Shown here in pieces: positions 47,943 to 56,481 of a stretch of DNA of 64,000 nucleotides. The notes under the pieces were generated by a model. It made no database searches. It had not been told where the DNA came from and was given only the letters and a program-made list of their open reading frames with translations. Where the stretch lies: NCBI GenBank assembly GCA_910578385.1, contig CAJTQV010000013.1, positions 40,685 through 104,684 on the forward strand, in the 5' to 3' direction. Within the stretch, counting starts at the first letter, position 1, and every line of letters begins with the position of its first letter. The position numbers were made by a program, and so were the translations under genes. Source of the DNA: an uncultured Muribaculaceae bacterium. GTDB taxonomy: Bacteria; Bacteroidota; Bacteroidia; Bacteroidales; Muribaculaceae.

Positions 47943-48629
47943 TCAATCCTTGTAGTTGCACACGGCGCAACGCTTGCTGAACTCGTAGCTTATGGTGAGG
48001 GTCAGTGTCGAATACCAGTCGGTGTTCTTCATGAACTCGCTCTTTATGCCGAGAGGGTCGGAGAGTGCGGCTCCGTCCAGACGGTCGCTGAATGTCTTTT
48101 TCATCAGGAACTCCAGTCCGAGGTTCCATCTGAGCGCGGGCTTGAACTTGAAGCCGATTCCAAGAGGAATGGTGAACGCCGCGCCACCTTTGCCGTCGAC
48201 CGACCATGCGGTCAGACCGAGTCCGGCGGTGATGTAGGGTGTCCAGCGTTTCAGCCTGCGGTAAGTCTCGCCCATTCCATAGTTGAAGAAGTGGAACTCG
48301 AAGAGCTCGCTCAGTTCGTAGAATGTGGTCGAGAACTTGAAGTTGTTGCCGTCGGGGAACACATTGTCCATCTGCGACGAATCTCCCCGCAGGCCACCCA
48401 CATAGAAGTTGGTCTTCCAGTTTATGCGCGGATTGGCTATGTAGCGGAACAGCAGCTCCACGTCCCAGCTCGGGTTCTGGAACAGATTTGCCGAGTTGGC
48501 GTCGCCGAGGTATCCGGTCATGCCGATACCGCCGCCGATGTCAAACCGGTAGTCTTCCTGCGCCAGTGCCCGGGACTGCCCGGCCAATGCGGCCACGAGG
48601 ACCATGAGTATCTTGATTGCTTTTCTCAA
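47943..48629 (-). CDS. DUF6089 outer-membrane beta-barrel protein
   Basis: A 228 aa protein with signal peptide MRKAIKILMVLVAALAGQSRALAQ and an amphipathic-strand barrel (YRFDIGGGIGMTGYLGDANS; WDVELLFRYIANPRINW; LSELFEFHFFNYG; PYITAGLGLTAWSV). This family is encoded next to uppS and bamA across Bacteroidales, and the placement here is the same. It ends in a CAVCNYKD tail with two cysteines. The function is unknown, perhaps an envelope assembly helper. Confidence 0.9.
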   Translation of the reverse strand: MRKAIKILMVLVAALAGQSRALAQEDYRFDIGGGIGMTGYLGDANSANLFQNPSWDVELLFRYIANPRINWKTNFYVGGLRGDSSQMDNVFPDGNNFKFSTTFYELSELFEFHFFNYGMGETYRRLKRWTPYITAGLGLTAWSVDGKGGAAFTIPLGIGFKFKPALRWNLGLEFLMKKTFSDRLDGAALSDPLGIKSEFMKNTDWYSTLTLTISYEFSKRCAVCNYKD

Positions 48630-48701
48630 ATGTCTATGTTCTCCGTTCTTATGTTTGTTATGTCATGCGCGGGCTCTTGGCCGAGGCTGCGGCTTGCCAT
48701 A

Positions 48702-50198
48702 TCAGATTATGGGAGTGAATGTGAGCCGTGTCAGCACGCCCTGCCATACCGAGTCGTAGAGACCGCCCTGAGGCGAGTCGCCACCGAAGAGGTATATGTA
48801 GGGACATCCCCATCTGATTATGTCGCCGTCAAGCTCATAGCTTATGCGGCGCGGACGGCTCGCACGTGTCCATGCGTCCGAAAGGTTTGCCGACATGCTG
48901 CGGTCTGCAACGACATTGTCGCAGCCCGTCATGGCCGGTATCGACTCGGGGAGCTGGAGCGACGAGGAACCCTCAGCCCAGTTCACACCGTTGTTGTAAG
49001 ATACGTAGACCGTACGGTTGAAAGAACCGTCGCTCTTCTTCCCGCCGACGAGCATCCACACCTCATATTCAATCATGGTGTTGCCCGATGCGGCCGGACG
49101 GTAGTTGTAATAAGGTATCACCGACGAACCTTCCAGAGCCGGGAGTCCGCCTTCGCCGAGCTTTACCCACTCCGCACCGTCGAAAGCCCATGTGGCATCG
49201 GCGAGCGAGCCGTCAGCACAACGTCCTCCTACGAAGAACGCTACCGGCGAAGAGGTCCACTTGTTGGCAAGTGTCACGAAATTAGACATGCCGCTCACCG
49301 GGAAACCTTCAGGTATAGCCTTCTCGTTGAGATTGGTGAGAGGATACTGGGCGAACGAGACAGTGCCGTTCACCGAGCGGAGTCCGATAACCGAGTCAGT
49401 GTAGCTGCCTATCATCGTAATCCAGTTCTCACCCGTTGAGGTCCATGCCATATTGTCGATGGGAGTATTGTAAAGATTGCCGTCGGTGTCAAGAATCCAG
49501 AGCTTGTCATCAGTAGCCGTCAAGGTCCTGACATCGGGTATGAAGGGGAAAGTCACCTCATGCTTCGACCAGGTGTACGCCACAAGGTCATCTGAAGTCG
49601 AGACCGTGTATGTGCCGTCGTTTTCCTCAATGAGCGACACAGTCGTCTCTCCCACCTGAACAGTCTTCTGGCTGCGCGGCGAGCCGAGACGCGAGGGAAG
49701 GGTAGCCTTTGCCATCTCATCCCAGTAGAGCATGTCTGACTCGGTATTGTGTACATTGACCTTCAGACGGTAAGTGGTGCTCATCTTGTTATCGTCGGCT
49801 TTCACATGCAGGAACACGTCGCCGGTGAAGTCGATCGAGTCAGTCGGGTTTGTGCGGTAATCAATCTCACCCTCGCGGGTAGTTCCGCCCGACATCTCGA
49901 TCACAGCCTCGCTGACCTCGCTCGCGAAGGTTATTGTGGCAACAACCTTGTCAACCTTTGTCCCTTTGCGGAGAGAGTCGGCGTTGAAGATTACACCATG
50001 CTCCAGGTCGATTGAGAAATAGGCCGAGTCGAGTCCCGGATTCTTTGCGTCAGCCTTGAGCGAGAATGCCGTCACGGCAAGATTCGGCGCGACCACAAAA
50101 GACTCGGAGTCAGAGTCCTTGTTACATGACGAAAACGCGCCTGCAAACATTATCGCAGCCGCTATTCCTGATATGGAAAGAAAACTTTTATATTTCAC
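48702..50198 (-). CDS. DUF6242-type lipoprotein, GTG start
   Basis: A 498 aa exported protein. I place the start at a GTG (50198), which yields the classic signal MKYKSFLSISGIAAAIMFAG with lipobox AFSSC; the upstream ATG at 50255 adds 19 polar residues in front of the signal. An N-terminal Ig-like/cadherin-like domain (about 35-150) precedes Kelch/sialidase-like beta-propeller repeats (WTSTGENWITMIGSYTDS; PVAFFVGGRCADGSLADATW; YVSYNNGVNWAEG; YIYLFGGDSPQGG). It is probably an outer-membrane lipoprotein; the ligand is unknown. Confidence 0.82.
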   Translation of the reverse strand: MKYKSFLSISGIAAAIMFAGAFSSCNKDSDSESFVVAPNLAVTAFSLKADAKNPGLDSAYFSIDLEHGVIFNADSLRKGTKVDKVVATITFASEVSEAVIEMSGGTTREGEIDYRTNPTDSIDFTGDVFLHVKADDNKMSTTYRLKVNVHNTESDMLYWDEMAKATLPSRLGSPRSQKTVQVGETTVSLIEENDGTYTVSTSDDLVAYTWSKHEVTFPFIPDVRTLTATDDKLWILDTDGNLYNTPIDNMAWTSTGENWITMIGSYTDSVIGLRSVNGTVSFAQYPLTNLNEKAIPEGFPVSGMSNFVTLANKWTSSPVAFFVGGRCADGSLADATWAFDGAEWVKLGEGGLPALEGSSVIPYYNYRPAASGNTMIEYEVWMLVGGKKSDGSFNRTVYVSYNNGVNWAEGSSSLQLPESIPAMTGCDNVVADRSMSANLSDAWTRASRPRRISYELDGDIIRWGCPYIYLFGGDSPQGGLYDSVWQGVLTRLTFTPII

Positions 50199-50311
50199 AG
50201 TCTCAATATGTTCATTAATAGACGGTTGGCGCGGACTTGCCGCTGTGGCCGCCATAAGCGTCGGGACGTTCCGCAGTCAGGTTTGCGTCACGACCGTTTC
50301 TTTTCAACTTG

Positions 50312-50319
50312 CAAATTTA
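50312..50319 (-). promoter_or_regulatory. -7 element of the DUF6242 gene
   Basis: TAAATTTG on the minus strand, about 114 bp upstream of the GTG. The -33 box is not evident. Confidence 0.5.
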
Positions 50320-50398
50320 GCATTTATCCGTGAAATTGTCGCTATAAATACAATAGAAAATGTTTTTTAAGGAATTTTAGCACTGATTTCAGTACTTG

Positions 50399-51361
50399 TC
50401 AGTCAACCGTTGTGGCGGTTATCCCGGAGCAATACGGAGTATGGCGACGCGGGTAGGCAGTCTCGACGCGGATTCTGTCGTACAGACCGGCTTGCAGGAA
50501 GCTGTCGAGCAGTGTGCGGCCCCCTTCGACCATGAGCGATGTCACTCCATGTTCGCTGAAAAGCAGGTGCATGTTCTCCTCAAGACTTTTCCCCGGATCG
50601 AGCACTATCGGGTCGCGTCCGAATACTTTCAGCCTTTCCCTCACCTCCGGGTCTTCGAGACGTGCGGAACGGAACAGCACCGGTCTCGGGCTGTTTCCTG
50701 GCCAGAGCCGGTTGGTGAGCGCGGGGTTGTCCGACAGCAGAGTTCCGGTCCCAACCATTATGGCATCGCACATGGAGCGTTCGCGGTGCATGAAAGCGGA
50801 GGTAAGAGGTGTGGATATAGCGAGCGGGGTGCCGTCAGGGTTCGCCATGGCACCGGTAGAGGTCTCGGCCCATTTCAGCAATATCCATGGACGTTTGTGT
50901 ATCTGCGACGTGAAGAACCGCACGTTGATTGCTCGGCACTCGTCGCGCAGACAGTCTTCAGTTACCTCAATTCCGGCCTCGCGCAGCATACCGATGCCGC
51001 GGCCTGCCACCTTCGGGTTCGGGTCGCCGGTGCCGACCACCACGCGGCGGATGTGATGCTCGCAAAGCATCTTGGCGCAGGGTGGAGTCTTGCCGTAATG
51101 CGAGCATGGTTCGAGGGTGACATACATCGTGGACTCCGGTATGAGATAACGGTCGCAGTCGGCCACGCTGCGCATTGCATTGACTTCGGCGTGCGCCTCA
51201 CCGCATTTCCGGTGCCATCCCTCTCCGATTATCCGTCCGTCCGGGCTGACAATAACCGCGCCGACCATCGGGTTGGGAGAAGTGTGGCCCGCGCCGTTGG
51301 CTGCAAGCTGCAGGGCGCGCCTCATGTATTTCTCGTCTGTGATACAATTATCCATATGCAA
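50399..51361 (-). CDS. ribD: riboflavin biosynthesis deaminase/reductase
   Basis: A 320 aa bifunctional enzyme. The zinc deaminase domain (1-145) has CGEAHAEVNAM and LEPCSHYGKTPPC. The NADPH reductase domain (about 150-320) has LKWAETSTGAMA, IMVGTGTLLSDNPALT and LMVEGGRTLLDSFLQ. It converts the pyrimidine intermediate of riboflavin synthesis in two steps. Starts at MHMDN (51361) or MDN (51355) are both possible. It is encoded with the DUF4421-mltG-hpf genes on the minus strand, separated by about 45 bp. Confidence 0.95.
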   Translation of the reverse strand: MHMDNCITDEKYMRRALQLAANGAGHTSPNPMVGAVIVSPDGRIIGEGWHRKCGEAHAEVNAMRSVADCDRYLIPESTMYVTLEPCSHYGKTPPCAKMLCEHHIRRVVVGTGDPNPKVAGRGIGMLREAGIEVTEDCLRDECRAINVRFFTSQIHKRPWILLKWAETSTGAMANPDGTPLAISTPLTSAFMHRERSMCDAIMVGTGTLLSDNPALTNRLWPGNSPRPVLFRSARLEDPEVRERLKVFGRDPIVLDPGKSLEENMHLLFSEHGVTSLMVEGGRTLLDSFLQAGLYDRIRVETAYPRRHTPYCSGITATTVD

Positions 51362-51405
51362 ACATTTTATTGCTCTTCGGGCTGAATAGATAACGGACGC
51401 CCGAG

Positions 51406-52569
51406 TCAGAATCGTATTCCGGTCGATACCTGGAAGTTCACTATGCCCGACATGAAGCCGACGGTTTTGGTGAGATAGAAATTGCCCGTGAAGTTGGCAT
51501 TGCCCGTTATGAAGAACTGTCTGTTTATGTAGGTGAGCGACGCCATGTTTTTCATGGCCATCGATATGAGGTTGTGCCGTCCTTCCGAAGAATCGTCGAA
51601 CGAGAATGATATTCCCACCCCGGGCAGCGCTGTGATGTTGAACAGGAAATGCCGGTTCATAACCCAGTTGTAGGAATAGCCACCCATGACGTTGACCGAA
51701 TTGTAGTTCAGACTGTAGTTGTCGGCCGGTAGAATTGTCTGTTCCTTCACCTCTTCGGGGAGCTTGGTGAAGTCGAAATTACAATAATAAAATGTACCCG
51801 ACGCGCCGAGCAGCCAGGAGCCGGCGCTCTTGAGCTGGTAGTTCGAGAGGTTATATGCAGCCGGATAGCTGAATTTCTTGTAATTGAACACATAGAAGCC
51901 CGACACACCGTATGCCCTGAAGCTGAGGCCGTCGAACGCGATGTTGTCAAACTTCTTCTTTTCCTCGTTGCCGAATTTGCGTATCACGGACCCACCGGTG
52001 TTTTTCCAGTAATAAGCCTCGGCAAACAGGCGCGCGCATGAAAACGAGAATCCCATCTTCTTGTGGTGGGAAACCTGACCGGAGAACGCAGTGTTCGGCT
52101 CGATTGAGAAACTGATGCCGAGGATGGAGTAGTTGGCCTGGACACCGATATTCGAATACAGGTTGCTGACCATGAAGAGAGGGTTGCCATCCTCGAATCG
52201 GAAATAGTACGAGTCTGTCCAGTTGTCGGTCACGAGCCGGACCTTGCCGTGCTTGCCGGTACCGCTCACGTATTCCGGGTCATAGGTGTTGAAAGTACGC
52301 TCTGCCCAACGGTATGTGCGGAGACAGAAGTCTATGAATTTCGGATACCTGACTGTAGTGTCTTTTATGTCGAGCCGCCGTGTAAGGGCAAGTATGCGCC
52401 AGTCATAATCAAGTCTCTCAGGTGCTTTGAGGCTGTCGGCGGGAATGGCGTCAGCTTCCGTGTCGAGCTGGAGTCCCAGAGCTGTGTCCACGTCGAAACC
52501 GCCCCGCGCCAAGGCTGGCGGGAGCAGTAAAAGAAGGCATATGAGCAGTCTGTATGTCAGTTGGATCAG
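51406..52569 (-). CDS. DUF4421 outer-membrane/periplasmic protein, probable CTG start
   Basis: The conserved body (from about 52500 down) is a DUF4421-type beta-rich protein (WRILALTRRLDIKD; DNWTDSYYFRFEDGN; YSNIGVQANYSILGISFS; GGYSYNWVMNRHFLFNITALPG) ending in an aromatic strand (STGIRF). No ATG, GTG or TTG lies upstream of a TTG at 52512, which falls inside the signal peptide. Reading back in frame gives a full signal, LTYRLLICLLLLLPPALARG, initiated by CTG at 52567-52569, overlapping the mltG stop (CTGA). With CTG the product is 387 aa. Alternatives are a sequencing error or a different non-AUG start. Confidence 0.75.
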   Translation of the reverse strand: MIQLTYRLLICLLLLLPPALARGGFDVDTALGLQLDTEADAIPADSLKAPERLDYDWRILALTRRLDIKDTTVRYPKFIDFCLRTYRWAERTFNTYDPEYVSGTGKHGKVRLVTDNWTDSYYFRFEDGNPLFMVSNLYSNIGVQANYSILGISFSIEPNTAFSGQVSHHKKMGFSFSCARLFAEAYYWKNTGGSVIRKFGNEEKKKFDNIAFDGLSFRAYGVSGFYVFNYKKFSYPAAYNLSNYQLKSAGSWLLGASGTFYYCNFDFTKLPEEVKEQTILPADNYSLNYNSVNVMGGYSYNWVMNRHFLFNITALPGVGISFSFDDSSEGRHNLISMAMKNMASLTYINRQFFITGNANFTGNFYLTKTVGFMSGIVNFQVSTGIRF

Positions 52570-53648
52570 CGTTTTATTCCCTGCCTGTCGAGGGCAGCCT
52601 GATAGCGTATCGCGTTCTCGATATGCTCACTGTAGGTCGAAGCGAAATTGTGGCTGCCGGAGAAATCCTCCTTGGCGCACATGTACAGGTAGTTGCTTGG
52701 CTCGCTGTCGAGAATGCGCTTCACGGTGTCGTCGCTCGTGGTGCGTATCGGACCGGGAGGAAGCCCGTCGTGCAGGTACGTGTTGTAGGGTGATTCTTTC
52801 TTCAGGTCGGCGTTGGTGATGCGCTGTATGGTGAAGTCTCCGAGCGCGAATCTCACGGTCGGGTCAGCCTGCAGACGCATGTTGCTGTTCAGACGGTTTA
52901 TATAGAGCCGTCCGATAGTGCCCTTCTCGTCGCGGTCGTTAGTCTCCTCGTCCACGATCGAGGCGATTATCATCACGCCGGCCGGGGTGAGTCCTAACTC
53001 GGCTGCACGGCTTGTGCGTGCGTCAGTCCAGAGGAACTGGTAATTCTCGCCTATCTTCTTGACCATGTCGCGTGCCGATGTCGTCCAGTAAAACTCATAG
53101 GTGTCGTCGATGAAGAGAGCCATGGCGTTCTCCGGGGTCAGACCATACTGTGCGAGAAACGGCCGGTCATTCAGGACGGCAGTGAGCGAGTCGGCGGGGA
53201 ACTCCATCTTGCGGCTCACACGGTCGATCAGCAGCGGCAGGCTGCGGAAGCCGTTTATTGTTACGCGCACCGGAGTCTGCGCACCCGATGTCAGCTTGCG
53301 CATGGCTCCAAGGGCGTTGGTTCCCTCAGGAATGGTATATGAACCGTGACGCGTGGCGAAATTCACACGGCGCAGCTTCGACATGCGCAGGATACTGTTG
53401 GTGTAGTCCCGGTCAAAATACTTGTTGAGAGTGTCGCGGACGGTCTGCTCGGTGGCATTGGCCGGAATCCTGATGGTGGCCTCCTTGTCGGAGGTAATCA
53501 TGACCATGGGGTAGAGCACCGCCATGAATACGGTTATGCACACAGCAAGCCCCAGCAGGATGTACAGCATCATCCTGCCGGTGCGTGTCGAGCCTATAAC
53601 GGAACTCCGGTCTTTACGACTGCGGCGTTCGGGCTTGTTTTCTTCCAT
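52566..53648 (-). CDS. mltG: endolytic peptidoglycan transglycosylase MltG
   Basis: A 360 aa single-pass inner-membrane enzyme that cleaves nascent glycan strands. A basic N-terminus is followed by a TM at about 27-50 (MLYILLGLAVCITVFMAVLYPMV), LysM-like region and the YceG catalytic domain. The latter has the essential Glu in ASIVDEETNDRDEKGTIG, then YINRLNSNMRLQADPTVRFALG and SPYNTYLHDGLPPGPI. The start overlaps the hpf stop by one base (TAATG at 53648). Confidence 0.95.
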   Translation of the reverse strand: MEENKPERRSRKDRSSVIGSTRTGRMMLYILLGLAVCITVFMAVLYPMVMITSDKEATIRIPANATEQTVRDTLNKYFDRDYTNSILRMSKLRRVNFATRHGSYTIPEGTNALGAMRKLTSGAQTPVRVTINGFRSLPLLIDRVSRKMEFPADSLTAVLNDRPFLAQYGLTPENAMALFIDDTYEFYWTTSARDMVKKIGENYQFLWTDARTSRAAELGLTPAGVMIIASIVDEETNDRDEKGTIGRLYINRLNSNMRLQADPTVRFALGDFTIQRITNADLKKESPYNTYLHDGLPPGPIRTTSDDTVKRILDSEPSNYLYMCAKEDFSGSHNFASTYSEHIENAIRYQAALDRQGIKR

Positions 53649-53938
53649 TAAGAGTTCTTGTTCTTTTCGAGCTGGCGTTCCAGTGCGTCAAGACAGAGGT
53701 CGATGGCCTCTTCGAAAGTATCGGCAGTCTTCGATGCGAACAGGTCGGCAGCGGGGGGTACCATAAGTTTCACACCGGCCTCTTTGTTCATCGAGGTCTC
53801 GGGCTTCACGACCTTGAGCGTTACCTCGACTTCTGTGATTGCCTCGAAACGGCGTGACAGTTTGTCTACTTTCTTATTGATGAAACTCACGAGTTTGTCG
53901 GTGATGTCGAAATGAATCGCTTTGATCTTTGCTTCCAT
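53648..53938 (-). CDS. hpf: ribosome hibernation-promoting factor (short form)
   Basis: A 96 aa HPF/RaiA family protein that binds the 30S subunit in stationary phase. It begins MEAKIKAIHFDITDKLVSFINKK and shows the beta-alpha-beta-beta-alpha order (AITEVEVTLKVVKP; ADTFEEAIDLCLDALERQL). The C-terminal dimerisation domain of the long form is absent. It shares one base with mltG and has a -7 element at 53990-53997. Confidence 0.93.
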   Translation of the reverse strand: MEAKIKAIHFDITDKLVSFINKKVDKLSRRFEAITEVEVTLKVVKPETSMNKEAGVKLMVPPAADLFASKTADTFEEAIDLCLDALERQLEKNKNS

Positions 53939-53989
53939 AATCTTTAGGTTTTTAGAGATTATAGGACTCGGAGAGGTCAGTCCCGTTTA

Positions 53990-53997
53990 CAAAGATA
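53990..53997 (-). promoter_or_regulatory. -7 element of the hpf-mltG unit
   Basis: TATCTTTG on the minus strand, 52 bp before the hpf ATG. No matching -33 TTTG at 19-21 bp. Confidence 0.55.
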
Positions 53998-54120
53998 AAC
54001 AAAAATTCCGGATTCTTTGTTAGTTCCGCCGATAAAATTTTTACACTCGGACGGCTATGTAGTGCCTGTTGTGTGTCTGTCGTGGGTCGGCGGAACGCGT
54101 CGTGCGTTCATTTGGCTGGA

Positions 54121-55002
54121 CTACTCATCCTTCCTGGCGCGGGGGTGGGAGTGCCGGTAGTTTGACAGAAGTTCGTTGAAACTGAGGTGGGTGTATATCT
54201 GGGTTGTCGCCAGAGATTCATGGCCGAGCATCTCGCGCACGGCGTCGAGGTCGGCTCCGTTGTTGATCATTGATGTGGCGAAAGTGTGCCGGAGCGTGTG
54301 CGGGCTTTTGCGTCCGGCCGATACCGTGGCGAGTGCATCGCGCACCACTCCGTAAAGAGCTGTCTTCGACAGGTGTCCGTGCGGGCCGGCGATCAGGGCA
54401 GCCGGGCGCTCAAGCTGCGGGTACCGGGCATCGCGCACCTCCTGCCAGTGCCTGATTCCTTCTGCAAGCTGATCGGGCAAGGGCACCGCCCGCTGTTTGT
54501 TCCTCTTTCCGGTCACACGCACCTCACGTCCCGGATAGTCAACGTCGGCATCAGTCAGTGTGAGGAGTTCGTCCTGCCTGAGTCCGAGAGAGTAGAGCAT
54601 GGCGAGTGTGATGTGTGCGCGTTCCTGAGCGAATGTGTCGTGCGATGTATCAAGAAGAGCCTCCATCTCCTCCTCCTTTATGAAGTTGGGGAGATGCTTT
54701 CGCAGCTTCGGCAGAACAATGTCGGCAGCGGGATTGGAGGGTGCCCCGGCCGTTTTCTGCCTCCAGTGGAAGAACGCACGGAGACTCTGGGCTTTTCTGC
54801 GCAGTGTTGCAGTCTCCATTCCCCCGTCGGCAAGGTCGCCGATCCATGCGCGTATCTCGCCCGGGGTCACGGTTGAGCAATCGTCGGAGTCGCGCCATGC
54901 GTTGAACTGCCGCAGGTCTCGCCCGTAGGCGCCTACGGTGTGCCGGCTGCAACGCTGCTCGACCTCCAGATACGACAGGAATTGCTTGATCTGACCCTCC
55001 AT
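54121..55002 (-). CDS. xerC: tyrosine recombinase XerC/XerD type
   Basis: A 293 aa site-specific recombinase. The N-terminal SAM-like DNA-binding domain (EVEQRCSRHTVGAYGRDLRQF) is followed by the catalytic domain with Arg in YSLGLRQDELL, Lys in VTGKRNKQRAVPL, H-x-x-R in PHTLRHTFATSM, and LGHESLATTQIYTH holding the nucleophilic tyrosine. Length and the genomic setting next to rpsU/hpf, with no phage or transposon genes, support the chromosomal dimer-resolution enzyme rather than an integrase. XerC versus XerD is not certain. Confidence 0.92.
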   Translation of the reverse strand: MEGQIKQFLSYLEVEQRCSRHTVGAYGRDLRQFNAWRDSDDCSTVTPGEIRAWIGDLADGGMETATLRRKAQSLRAFFHWRQKTAGAPSNPAADIVLPKLRKHLPNFIKEEEMEALLDTSHDTFAQERAHITLAMLYSLGLRQDELLTLTDADVDYPGREVRVTGKRNKQRAVPLPDQLAEGIRHWQEVRDARYPQLERPAALIAGPHGHLSKTALYGVVRDALATVSAGRKSPHTLRHTFATSMINNGADLDAVREMLGHESLATTQIYTHLSFNELLSNYRHSHPRARKDE

Positions 55003-55092
55003 GATTTACTTTTGGTAATCTGACCCGGACTCAGGACTGATTTGTTTCAGGAGCGACTCCGGTTCGGTAACTTGATTTAAAGACACGACAAA

Positions 55093-55124
55093 TCGGTACG
55101 GCATCGGGCGTGATGTCGTACCGA
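55093..55124 (-). terminator. terminator after rpsU
   Basis: A 13-bp stem (55093-55105 / 55112-55124, one G-T pair) with a 6-nt loop. It is followed on the minus strand by TTTGTCGTGTCTTT. Confidence 0.75.
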
Positions 55125-55162
55125 CAGTATATGTTCGCTATGTCGGAAGTGAAAGAGGCGGA

Positions 55163-55354
55163 TTACTGCTCTGCCTGACGCAACTGCTGAACGTAGATCG
55201 CCTTCACCATTTTCTTGCGGTTAGTCACCGAAGGCTTCTCAAATGCCTGGCGAGCGCGAAGTTCTTTGATGATGCCTGTTCTCTCGAATTTGCGTTTGAA
55301 TTTCTTGAGGGCTTTCTCGATGTTCTCGTTCTCTTTAACTTGTACGATAATCAT
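55163..55354 (-). CDS. rpsU: 30S ribosomal protein bS21
   Basis: A 63 aa basic protein: MIIVQVKENENIEKALKKFK then RKFERTGIIKELRARQAFEK, the standard bS21 sequence. In Bacteroidetes bS21 lies near the anti-SD region of 16S rRNA and is tied to the weak use of Shine-Dalgarno sites. No SD is visible within 20 nt of this start; the leader is A/T-rich with a stem-loop about 60-80 nt upstream. Confidence 0.96.
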   Translation of the reverse strand: MIIVQVKENENIEKALKKFKRKFERTGIIKELRARQAFEKPSVTNRKKMVKAIYVQQLRQAEQ

Positions 55355-55478
55355 GTTTAGTGAATATTAATTTTTTTTGTTTTTTATTTATTATTCTGTT
55401 ATCGGGGAGCCGGAGATTTCTCCCGGCTCTTGCGCGAGGCTGTCGTGGTGAAGCCGCCACTATATGCCTTGCAGCGTG

Positions 55479-55509
55479 CAAAATTAGTTAAAGTTAAGCG
55501 ATTGACAAA
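55479..55509 (-). promoter_or_regulatory. promoter of rpsU
   Basis: TTTG (55506-55509), 19 bp, TAATTTTG (55479-55486) on the minus strand. The predicted leader is about 120 nt and contains a GAGCCGG...CCGGCTC hairpin before an A/T-only stretch. Confidence 0.8.
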
Positions 55510-55591
55510 ATATTTTCGTAAAAATTTTGGTTTTCGGACTTCAAAAGTGCCCGTAAAACCGTTATTAGTGTAACCCTAAAACAATTCCACT

Positions 55592-56335
55592 ATGAAAAAA
55601 TCATTACTTTGCATGGCTGTCGCACTGTGCGCAGTACTGCCCGCCTGGTCGCAGGACCATTCAACCGATCCCGGCAAGTATTACCTCATGGTTACTGATG
55701 TCGTTGACAGTGAGCATTTCCTGCCTGCACCTCCCGACACCCTGTCGGCTCATTATGCCTACGATAAGGAGCAGTACGCGTGGGGCAAGTCCATGCGGGG
55801 CACCGAACGTGGCCGTCGTGCCGTGACCGACGCCAATCTTAACGAGGGATGGCTTGACCGGGACTTCAGCGAGGCATTCGGCTTCGAGCTTACTCCTGAG
55901 AATGCTCCCGAGATCTACAAGCTGATGACAAACATGAAGGAGGATGCCGGCGATCTCGCCACCCGCACCGCCAAGAACCACTATATGCGTCCGCGCCCGT
56001 TCATGGTCTTCAACGAACCGTCGGCCACTCCCGACGACGAACCGGGTCTGCGCAAGAACGGCAGCTATCCTTCAGGCCACACGGCAATTGGCTGGGCTAC
56101 GGCTCTTGTGCTGTCGGAAATCAACCCGGAGCGTCAGGCCGAGATCATACAGCGCGGATACGACTTCGGCCAGAGCCGCGTGATCTGCGGGGCGCACTAC
56201 CAGAGCGATGTCGATGCCGGACGCATAGTCGGAGCGGCCGTCGTGGCCTCGCTCCACGCCGACAAAGGCTTCCAGAAGCAACTTGCCAAAGCCAAGAAAG
56301 AAATGAAGAAACTCAAGAAGGCCGCCAAGAAATAA
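55592..56335 (+). CDS. class A nonspecific acid phosphatase (PAP2 family)
   Basis: A 247 aa secreted phosphomonoesterase. The signal peptide is MKKSLLCMAVALCAVLPAWSQ. The PAP2 signature is complete: KNHYMRPRP (motif 1), GSYPSGHTAIGW (motif 2) and SRVICGAHYQSDVDAGR (motif 3, with the nucleophilic and acid/base histidines). A Lys-rich C-terminal tail (AKAKKEMKKLKKAAKK) may bind polyanions or the cell surface. It is periplasmic and probably scavenges phosphate. It stands alone between opposite-strand genes and ends before the decamer repeat and a 21-bp terminator. Confidence 0.93.
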   Translation: MKKSLLCMAVALCAVLPAWSQDHSTDPGKYYLMVTDVVDSEHFLPAPPDTLSAHYAYDKEQYAWGKSMRGTERGRRAVTDANLNEGWLDRDFSEAFGFELTPENAPEIYKLMTNMKEDAGDLATRTAKNHYMRPRPFMVFNEPSATPDDEPGLRKNGSYPSGHTAIGWATALVLSEINPERQAEIIQRGYDFGQSRVICGAHYQSDVDAGRIVGAAVVASLHADKGFQKQLAKAKKEMKKLKKAAKK

Positions 56336-56340
56336 CCGGC

Positions 56341-56420
56341 TGAAATCAAGCTTCGACAAGCTTCGACGTGATGCATCATGATTTATCATGATTAACCATG
56401 AGTTATCATGATAAATCACC
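56341..56420. repeat. 10-bp-period tandem repeat after the phosphatase gene
   Basis: About eight units of exactly 10 bp, from CTTCGACAAG / CTTCGACGTG to ATTTATCATG, ATTAACCATG, AGTTATCATG, ATAAATCACC. The period and 3'-flanking position match the murI and ompH repeats, while the core is richer in ATCATGAT. Confidence 0.8.
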
Positions 56421-56421
56421 G

Positions 56422-56466
56422 CGATAAAAATAGAGCCACCCCGGCGGGGTGGCTCTATTTTTATCG
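56422..56466. terminator. bidirectional terminator, 21-bp perfect stem
   Basis: 56422-56442 pairs perfectly with 56446-56466 around a GGC loop, with A/T tracts at both bases. It serves the convergent phosphatase and carbonic anhydrase-like genes. Confidence 0.9.
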
Positions 56467-56481
56467 GGTCGCGGTCGCAGG

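Noticed and set aside
47739..49439. 566-codon plus-strand frame
   Set aside because: Antisense to uppS, DUF6089 and DUF6242, all with clear motifs; it is a GC-driven shadow.
54121..55002. Phage or transposon integrase
   Set aside because: Its size, motifs and placement beside rpsU and hpf fit the chromosomal Xer recombinase, and no mobile genes or att repeats are near.
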